DNA of 64,000 bases, from the NCBI GenBank assembly GCA_004009845.1, contig RMBW01000001.1:682001-746000 (forward strand), written 5' to 3'. This document shows positions 57,279 to 64,000 of this stretch, in pieces. Below the pieces are notes generated by a model that saw only the letters and a list, made by a program, of their open reading frames with translations, did not search any database and was not told the DNA's origin. Numbering within the stretch: the stretch's first letter is position 1; every line of letters begins with the position of its first letter. The position numbers and the translations under genes were made by a program. This DNA is from Davidsoniella eucalypti. Lineage: Eukaryota; Ascomycota; Sordariomycetes; Microascales; Ceratocystidaceae.

Positions 57279-57905
57279 ATGCCAAGTGTCGACACAATCG
57301 CCTCTCGATCTACCTCTAATAACCATGAGACCATACCGTTATATAACATGGATGGGCATCTTCACTATAGTATTACTACTTCGCTCCCTCTTTTCAAGGG
57401 AAGTGAGGATACCATGGAAGGTAGAATATCACCCCCCGACAGACATGATACGAAAATCTGGAGTGATACAGACACCCAAGAAGTATCCGATACAACGCTG
57501 AGTGGGAGCGACGACAATGGGTTCTCGAGAAAGTCAGATCGATCTGCCAAAGCTCGCCCAGCCATCCCAGTCAGGAAGTCTGACCTCCAGAAAGACAAAA
57601 CTCAAAAAGTTTTTCTCTATGCCAACCCAGCCGGTAAAAGCATCGTTTTTCCTCAGCAGATTCCCAAGTTGGCACTAAAAGATATCGATGGCCACCTCAA
57701 CCCCGGCTAGTGGCGGACTTCTGAGTGGCTTGACCGCGGCCATGATACTTGTTCCGATAGCGATGTCGACCCGCGATGGATTGAGAAGAGTACTATAGCG
57801 CGTCCCAAATGCAGAAAGTGCAACGAACATCAACGTAACACTGGCTCCAAACTACATCCATCCCATGTCAGATACACGACCAATAAGGTGCCCTGCCACA
57901 AGTAG
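57279..57905 (+). pseudogene. Unknown small ORF interrupted by one in-frame TAG
   Basis: From the ATG at 57279 a 143-codon frame runs to TAG at 57708-57710. The same frame continues without stops for 64 further codons to TAG at 57903-57905. Both parts look alike in composition: polar, rich in Asp, Ser and Lys (WSDTDTQEVSDTTLSGSDDN; later DTCSDSDVDPRWIEK). The second part ends in a small Cys/His-rich motif (CRKCNEHQ ... CHK). No splice sites around the TAG remove it neatly. It may be a pseudogene with one nonsense mutation, a stop-readthrough gene, or a 143-aa gene with a chance open tail. No family recognised; an in-frame TAG directly precedes the ATG. Confidence 0.4.
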
Positions 57906-58090
57906 TATGGATGTACAATAGTACTAATTCTGCAAAAGTTCCTGCTGAACGTTTCAATTTCTTCCTACGCCGACTTGAGAGTTTCACGTTGATATCTCTT
58001 AGAGAACTAGCCTAGCCATGATTTATGTTTCCCTTTGCTTTTCCTATTCTAAATAATCTAGATCTAATATGACTAATAGCGTCTTCGCTA

Positions 58091-59137
58091 CTACAAGAAT
58101 CCCATTGATCCCACACCACATGTCGAAGATATCGCGACTGTAACTAAAACGCCAACCATATAGCCCTGGGCCACGGTGCCACTGCCACTTTGTGCTTGGC
58201 TACCCTCCCCAAACCAAGCTGGCCAATTGTTGCCTAGCATGGTGTTAGTGAATAGGTACGATCTCATGCTTAGCCATGAAGCTACACCATTGAAGAAATG
58301 TGACAGCTTAACTAGAAGCAACTAAAGCATGAAAAGAGTTATTGCTATGAGTTTATCAAACATGGAAGGATGGCGACCGAGGATACCTGCATGAAAATTA
58401 CTTGGATCTACCAACGGCTTCGAATCTGTTGAAGCCAAGGAAGCTAGAGAAGATGATGAAGACGATCCATCACACGAGCCTGACGGATGTTGTCCCTCAG
58501 TGTTTTGCTCAACACTCGATCCCGGATCTGGAAAAGCAACGTCTGAACCTTCGTCGACAGTACAGCCGTTGCCATTGTTAGCTTCGAAGATATCTGGCAA
58601 GGACGATAGAACATCACTAGTGGAATCTATGCTGCTTCTTCCTTTGATAGTGACATGAGCACAGTTGCCATAGACTTCTCGGCTTCCAATCTTGTTATAC
58701 CAGGTCCAGGCGAACAGAACCGAGCTAGCCGATGGAGCTTCATCCGGGATGGGTACCGAATATTCAGTCTCGCCCGATGCCGAAGGGCAGTGACCAATGA
58801 TGCTATGTATGACTTTCCAGGTAGCACCTTTATCGTACGAGAGGGAGAATTGGCATGAGCCACCGTTGTGGATGGCGCCGCCGACCAAAGAGATGGTTTG
58901 GAGACTACCAGCAGACCAGGTGGCAGTACTGGCGCCCTCGGCGGTGTCCATAAGCGACTCGTAGCCTTTGCATGGGAAGTTGGCTTTGTCGGGCTTGAGG
59001 GGGTTGATCATGTCGTAGTCAATGTCGTTACCGCTGTTAGTGTTAAATTTAGAACGGAATGGCGCTGGTGATTTCATCTGGACGTGAGCCAGACTCAGCG
59101 AGACGAGCCACAAGAGACATGGTAGAAGTTTCATCAT
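58091..59137 (-). CDS. AA11-like lytic polysaccharide monooxygenase with C-terminal hydrophobic tail, 297 aa
   Basis: Exons 59137-58387 and 58233-58091 (minus). The intron has GTATCC, CACTAAC and GCTAG, and joining gives exactly 298 codons. The start MMKLLPCLLWLVSLSLA is a signal peptide cleaved before His18, which becomes the N-terminal copper ligand (HVQMKSPAPF). H90 (GGAIHNGGSCQFSLS) completes the histidine brace and Y156 (REVYGNCA) is the expected axial Tyr. FPCKG and WKVIHSIIGHCP are also typical of AA11. AA11 enzymes oxidatively cleave chitin. A Ser-rich linker (220-240) leads to NNWPAWFGEG and a hydrophobic end (YMVGVLVTVAISSTC), suggesting GPI or membrane anchoring. Without splicing, the frame ends early at 58322. 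An upstream in-frame ATG (59239) would spoil the signal peptide. Confidence 0.88.
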
Positions 59138-59240
59138 GGTAAAGAGTTCCAGGTAGGTGTCGCTATGTGAACTTGAAGAGTGTATGGCTATGATGATATT
59201 AGAGAAGTGTCGGTATTCCTGTATGGCGGCTATGGCCAAA

Positions 59241-59247
59241 TTTATAT
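59241..59247 (-). promoter_or_regulatory. TATA-like box of the LPMO gene
   Basis: On the minus strand the sequence reads GATATAAATTTGG, 104 bp before the chosen ATG at 59137. Its place supports MMKLL as the start: the alternative ATG at 59239 would leave no room for a leader. Confidence 0.5.
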
Positions 59248-60374
59248 CCTCTACAAATGCGACAATTTGGTCTGTTTTATTTTAGACATGATTTGTATGC
59301 TTGCTGTCAGACTTTACGTATCATCCCGTCGTGTGTAGGATGGAAACACAAAGACCGAACTCAAGACAATATATTCCAAGCCGGATTGTTTGCATTGATG
59401 GCCATACAGGAAAAGGTACAAATCATAAGGTCTCATCTTGGTAATTCTGGATCTAGATATCGGGCGCTAAGTACCTCAGCGCTCCAATATTCAGACAACT
59501 AGTTTCACCTGTACGGCATCTTTCATCGGCGGCATTGACTAGCATCCAGAAAATGAAGACGTAATCGTCCAACTATGTGAGATGCCCTTGACAAACATGA
59601 TGAGATGGTTCCATCGGGATTCTAACCGGCATGGATTGATCACGAAACACAATAAGATTCTCTGCCGCCGGCTTTGATTTTGTGACATCAAACATGAACG
59701 AGCGGGACATAAAAATGAGCTTTTGTCAGGAGGTGTTCGTTCAACTATCATGATAAAATAACAATAGCAATTGTTAAGGGTTACAAAGGTTAGCTAACTT
59801 TTAGAGTGTTAGTATGTTACACGATAGAAGGAAAGCCAGAAAAAAAATATACTGATCCTTGTTGATATAGACCTTACTAAGCGGTTGAATCGTTGGCATC
59901 TCACCGCCTTATGTGGGGCAGCTCTTAAGCAATACCATTGGCTAGATAAAGCATCCTGTGAAAATATGGCAGAAAAAAAAAGTTTGAGCGACCAATCTAG
60001 CAAGTGCAAAATTGCAAAATGTTGCTAGCAATAATGATAATAAGTCGTGATAATTCTTGCCTATAGACGGATCGCATATTTTCAGCGCATTTATTGATTT
60101 GTCGAGTTTATATTGCATAAAGTTTTCACTTGGCTTTTCTACTGTGTTAGAGCCACTTCCATTACTGCTCAGACATCTGTATACAGACTGTGACTTTGCT
60201 ATACTTTCTCTATCTCAGAGCCAAGCCAAACTCTCAGCAACCATTGCCTATCTATCGACCACTTGCCGCTGAGAAATATTCTGCGCCCGCTCGACAATCA
60301 AGTCCCTAGCTATATTTCTCTTCAACGAGCCTTTAATTCGCCTTCCCTCCTCAACTCTCACCACTATCTTCACA
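59248..60374. other. Divergent intergenic region, LPMO / Utp12-domain gene
   Basis: Carries the upstream region of the LPMO gene and the promoter and leader of the gene at 60375, whose last 100 bases are CT-rich (TTCTCTTCAACGAGCC ... CTCACCACTATCTTC). Short frames show no recognisable features. Confidence 0.5.
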
Positions 60375-61526
60375 ATGGTTTCACAGACTAAGCGGAAAGC
60401 GCCGTCTAAGATTGCGGCCCCGCGCCTTCAGACCAGCGCAAAGCCTTCGACCAAGGCCAGCATTAACGAGGCGAAGACGGCCGTGTCTACCGCCGACATG
60501 GCCAAGTGTCCTAAGAAGCAACGCAATACCGAGACGATTGATATTTCATCTGATAGCGACTCGAACGACGACGATGTTGACTCTGACGAAGAGATGGCTG
60601 AGGCTAGCCAACCCGCGGCCGCCGACGCCGAAGACTCCGATGTCGATGCCTCACCCAGTTTTGGCGAGCTTGTGCACAACGCCGAGACTGTTGATGTAAG
60701 CGCCGCTCTTGCCGCTCGCTCTTCGACGACCGCACAAGCCCTGACTGCCACTGCCTCGCAGCAGCGCACGGTGGCTGCGCCATCGCTATCCTCTCTGTCT
60801 ACCGTACTGACGCAGGCTCTACGCACCGATGATGCCGAGCTGCTCGAGTCCTGCTTGGCTACGGCTAGCCTAGCAACTGTTCGCAACACCATTGAGCGTC
60901 TGGATAGCGCATTGGCCGGCTCGCTGCTGAGCAAGTTGGCGGCGCGCATCTACCGCCGGCCCGGACGCGCTGGCACTCTACTTCAGTGGGTGCAGTGGAC
61001 CATGGTGGCCCACGGCGGTGCTCTGGCATCGCAGCCCGAGGTGATGGCCAAGTTGGCGATGCTACAGAAGGTTCTAGCCGAGCGGTCACGTGGTCTCAAC
61101 AGCCTGCTGGTTCTCAAGGGCAAGCTAGATCTGCTCGAGTCGCAGATGCAACTGCGCAAGAAGATGCAAGGCAAGGATAGCAGCCAGCGTAACGGCGGTG
61201 CCGAGGACGGCGAGGATGAGAATGTCATCTGGGTGGAGGGTGAGAAAGCGGACGATGCGGCGCGCAGAGGCGTAGCTGACGACGATGATATCGATGAGGT
61301 CCCCACGGCTAACGGCATCATGGGTGACTCGGACGAAGAAGATGACGAGGAGGACGACTTTGAGGAAGACGATGATGAAGAGGATGAGGAGGACGATGAT
61401 GATGTCGAAGACGACGTAGATCACAGCGATGTCGACGACTCGGGCGAGGATGATGAGAGCGAGGCCGAAGCCGCACCGCCAGTAAAGATGCGCAAGACCG
61501 GTGGTGGCTTTACGAAATCGAGATAA
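60375..61526 (+). CDS. Utp12-domain SSU-processome protein (Utp5/WDR43-like, no WD40), 383 aa
   Basis: Single exon, 383 aa. Residues 1-60 are basic with a nuclear-localisation look (KRKAPSK, KCPKKQRN). Acidic clusters follow (SSDSDSNDDDVDSDEE). Residues about 136-265 form an all-helical Utp12-type domain (SSLSTVLTQALRTDDAELLE, LLQWVQWTMVAHG, KLDLLESQMQLRKKM). The end is a long Asp/Glu tract (about 325-370) and a basic tip (KMRKTGGGFTKSR). Utp12-domain proteins belong to the UTP-A/t-UTP and UTP-B modules of the small-subunit processome, which process pre-18S rRNA in the nucleolus. The best match of layout is Utp5/WDR43, but the N-terminal WD40 propeller is absent. An upstream coding exon seems unlikely given the CT leader. 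Confidence 0.75.
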   Translation: MVSQTKRKAPSKIAAPRLQTSAKPSTKASINEAKTAVSTADMAKCPKKQRNTETIDISSDSDSNDDDVDSDEEMAEASQPAAADAEDSDVDASPSFGELVHNAETVDVSAALAARSSTTAQALTATASQQRTVAAPSLSSLSTVLTQALRTDDAELLESCLATASLATVRNTIERLDSALAGSLLSKLAARIYRRPGRAGTLLQWVQWTMVAHGGALASQPEVMAKLAMLQKVLAERSRGLNSLLVLKGKLDLLESQMQLRKKMQGKDSSQRNGGAEDGEDENVIWVEGEKADDAARRGVADDDDIDEVPTANGIMGDSDEEDDEEDDFEEDDDEEDEEDDDDVEDDVDHSDVDDSGEDDESEAEAAPPVKMRKTGGGFTKSR

Positions 61527-62715
61527 GAGATCACCAACAAGTGTCTGAAAAGTAGAGCGGGAAAGAGATAAGAAGGAGTTCTTTCGGCTGTTCTTCTTAT
61601 TCATGTTACTACCAACACCATCACAAGCATCACAATCATCACCAACCACCATCCTGCCATACCACGTACTATTCCTGTTTCTATGTTGCTTTCTAGTCTC
61701 CATCTAGTACTGTCACTTTGCTACTGTTCTTCTCGATTCTCTTGTTCTTTTTACCTGTTTATTTCTCTTCTTTACGGCTATCAAAATAAAACGGACGGCG
61801 TCTTTTTTTGCTGCGTAATTTATCACATCAAATATCACACAATTGCTTCTACAACGACCCCTGATAGTGATGTTCTATGTATGATCACTGCGAGCATTTC
61901 TTTTTTTTTTCACTGCCATGATCAAAAAGGCAACCTTAATTTTTTGACAGCCAAGACCAAGGAAACGCCTGTCTATAGAAAATGCGTAATTTCCAACGTG
62001 CATCTTCGAAAGAGGGCGTTTGATCTTCGTCATGCTACCAATAGATCATCTGAAGAATGCGGGCAACGAAATATGGGCTGACGGCTAAACCGCTCAATTC
62101 CAAATTATGGTCTCAAGTCAGAATCAAGCGAGTTAGTTGCTCTCAGTCCAGAAATGTTGCTCGTCTTCCGGAATTTCACGTGTCCACCAAGATCAGAACA
62201 AAACACCACAACGAGGTGCTAGAACCTTTATTTTCTATCTTCTTCTGCAACTAGTATCACAAATGAACCACAGGACTATAAAGATGGGATAAAATGCAAG
62301 ATTACGCGTATTTATTTGCTACAAAAAAAAAAGACCAGTAAAAGGATGCCAAGCTTTATATAATCAAATATAGTCAATATGAGACTAGCTCAGGCATCAG
62401 TAAAGAAACAGTCCACAAAACCAGTCTTGCTAGGGAGATGTCTGTAGATCTGCTGTATAGAAGAATAGAAGATTATCCAGCCAGGAACTATGGATACAAG
62501 ATGCCACAGAAACTACTCAGACTGGTCCATGATAGCCACAAAGGGCTGGACCAGACCGATTTCTGCCGGCAATAGAAAACGAAGTGAAAGATGAGCGTCT
62601 TTTTGCAACTAGTAAAAAATATTATATATATGTATATACCCTCATTGAGAGCCTCCCCAGGTATTAGTAATGTGGATGCCGGGAAAAGGCCTCTCTCTGG
62701 TCAACTTGAACAAGT
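61527..62715. other. Convergent 3' flanks, no gene
   Basis: Lies between the 3' ends of the Utp12-domain gene and the minus-strand Ser/Thr-rich gene. Frames at 61683-62081 and 62057-62254 have no coding features. Otherwise AT-rich, with nothing recognised. Confidence 0.5.
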
Positions 62716-63564
62716 TTAGATGTCCGATTCGGAATTCGTCAGAGCACGCTCGGCAATAGCCGCTCTCTTCTCGGCTCTTCTGACCTTGCGCTCACGCTGA
62801 GCCACGCGCTTTTCTCTCAGGGCCAGACGCTCTTCGATTTCACGCGTGAGGTTGCACGCAGCAGTCGCAGTCGCCATCGCAGAAGACGACGTGGCTGAGC
62901 TCGAGGTAGCAGCGCCAGTAGCATTAGAGCCGCCGTCGGGTATGGCAACTAGGATGGGCTGTGGCGTCACGCCCGGAGCAAAGGTGGCGTCGATGCCGGT
63001 GGTGTAGGCAGAGCCGAGCGAGGGTACGTTGGAAGTGGTCGCCTTGGCAGCGTCCGGAGTGGAAGAGTTCGAGGTGGTGGTGACGGACTTCAGGGTCGTC
63101 GGCGAGTTAGGTGCTGGGACGGTGTTGGAAACAGTCATAGTGGTGCTGGTGGCTGGCACGGTAGTGGTCTCGGTGACAATGACCAAGATGGGAGTAGGAG
63201 TCTCGCCGTTAGCAAAGGTAGGGTCGACGCCAGTGGCAGCAGCCTCGGTAGCACTAGCGTCATCATCGGCAGTGGCACTTCTGGTTCTAGTCTTGGTCTT
63301 GTTCTTGTGTCTGGTGTGCGTCTTGATGCTGCTATATGTAGTCGTAGTCGTAGTCACAACATCATCCGCAGTAGTGGGAGTAGCAGCATCGGCATTGGTG
63401 GTGGGCGTCCCGGTCACGGCGTCGGTTGGGGTAGAAGGGACGATCTCGAAGATGGGAGTGGGAGTCTCGCCCTGGGAAAAGGAAGGCTCGGCATAAGCAT
63501 CTATCACGCCGGCGTGGACGGTGGCCAGGAAAGGAGCCAGCAGGAAAGCTACGGAAGCACGCAT
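62716..63564 (-). CDS. Ser/Thr-rich secreted protein with three ETPTPI repeats, 282 aa
   Basis: The start was set at 63564: MRASVAFLLAPFLATVHA is a proper signal peptide. The in-frame ATG at 63651 lies in the CT-biased leader. The mature part carries three copies of a ~18-residue motif. They are AEPSFSQGETPTPIFEIV (25-42), VDPTFANGETPTPILVIV (113-130) and IDATFAPGVTPQPILVAI (191-208). They are spaced by Thr/Ser-rich, probably O-mannosylated linkers, one with a basic patch (KTHTRHKNKTKTRTR). The last ~45 residues are a charged helix (EERLALREKRVAQRERK), likely a coiled coil. There is no GPI signal. The pattern suggests a cell-wall or extracellular protein; the family is not recognised. Confidence 0.8.
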   Translation of the reverse strand: MRASVAFLLAPFLATVHAGVIDAYAEPSFSQGETPTPIFEIVPSTPTDAVTGTPTTNADAATPTTADDVVTTTTTTYSSIKTHTRHKNKTKTRTRSATADDDASATEAAATGVDPTFANGETPTPILVIVTETTTVPATSTTMTVSNTVPAPNSPTTLKSVTTTSNSSTPDAAKATTSNVPSLGSAYTTGIDATFAPGVTPQPILVAIPDGGSNATGAATSSSATSSSAMATATAACNLTREIEERLALREKRVAQRERKVRRAEKRAAIAERALTNSESDI

Positions 63565-64000
63565 AGTGTCGGATTTGTCTGTGAAGAAAGGGAGAAGAAA
63601 GAAGAGAAGGTATAAGTATAGATAGAGAAGGGATGAGGACCGCTGGGGCACGTTGGTAAGATGAACAAAATAATAGACCAGCTGGAGAAGAAAGACTAGT
63701 AGTAGTAGCTAGGCAAGAAAGGGCGGTGGAATGCCGAAGATAACGCAAGTTGAACGCTCAAGATTCGACAATTGGATCGTAAACCGGACGAGACAAGTCG
63801 AAGCAGAGCAGGCGGAGCAAGGCCGAGAGCAGTTCAAGAAGCTACTACGAAGAGTTCGGGGAAGAAAAGAAGAGAAGGAGGGAACCGAGTCAGGATAAAG
63901 AGAGAGAGAGAACCCGGGTAGTTAAGGAACGAAGAAAAGAAAGAATAGAAATATAATAAGAAAGAAAGAATAAGAAAGCAAACACGACGCTTGACTTGCA
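63565..64000 (-). promoter_or_regulatory. Pyrimidine-rich leader/promoter of the Ser/Thr-rich gene
   Basis: The minus strand is CT-rich for most of this stretch (the plus strand shows GAAGAAAGA and AGAGAGAGAG runs near 63570-63610 and 63840-63980). This is the usual look of a fungal leader and core promoter. No TATA box was firmly identified. The window ends inside it. Confidence 0.45.

Noticed and set aside
59137..59239. Upstream in-frame ATG giving a 305-codon single-exon LPMO frame
   Set aside because: It would put 34 residues before the signal peptide and starts right at the TATA-like box; the spliced model from 59137 gives a proper secreted enzyme.
60428..60949. 173-codon antisense frame in the Utp12-domain gene (and 192 codons at 61125-61703)
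   Set aside because: Antisense of acidic and Ala/Ser-rich coding sequence; no independent support.

Overview
The window is nuclear DNA of a filamentous ascomycete (Pezizomycotina; a Sordariomycete is my best guess, not proven). The evidence is short introns with GT...CTAAC...AG signals, CT-rich leaders, long AT-rich intergenic tracts, two intron-less nuclear tRNA genes and fungal families: glucosidase II alpha subunit, Msy1-type MscS channel, Fat1-type acyl-CoA synthetase, an AA11-like LPMO and a Utp12-domain protein. Gene density is low; the gaps at 16.6-24.5 kb and 34.3-42.1 kb hold no gene I can support.

Layout. 1-5.8 kb: no protein gene; tRNA-Glu(CTC) and, just upstream of it, a 755-bp non-LTR-type element with a perfect 15-bp target-site duplication beside an older relic. 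5.8-10.2 kb: a 1447-aa WW-like protein (minus). 11.9-13.0 kb: stand-alone DEDDh exonuclease-like gene. 13.7-16.6 kb: glucosidase II alpha subunit. 24.5-27.5 kb: EF-hand MscS channel. 30.6-32.9 kb: nucleoside diphosphate kinase in six exons, preceded in the same frame by a 393-codon Gln-rich ORF with a membrane segment. 33.1-33.8 kb: mitochondrial DUF1279/FAM210-like protein. 34.25 kb: tRNA-Arg(TCT), again with a copy of the same retroelement tail just upstream. 42.1 kb: small secreted protein with a clear TATA box.

44.6-52.9 kb is the accessory part. Two full-length paralogous P-loop proteins of 831 and 841 aa lie head to head. Between them are a decayed third copy, a truncated inositol monophosphatase pseudogene and a LINE ORF1-like remnant. 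The paralogs combine a Walker A/B ATPase with a C-terminal D...QVK segment resembling a PD-(D/E)XK nuclease, the layout known from Crinkler/RHS-type proteins. One paralog has lost the candidate catalytic Lys.

54.6-64 kb: Fat1-like acyl-CoA synthetase (six exons, PTS1-like end), a small ORF interrupted by one stop, AA11-like LPMO with a spliced hydrophobic C-terminus, Utp12-domain SSU-processome protein and a Ser/Thr-rich secreted protein with three repeats. Core genes serve glycoprotein quality control, nucleotide balance, ribosome biogenesis, mechanosensing and lipid activation. They do not form a single pathway or biosynthetic cluster.
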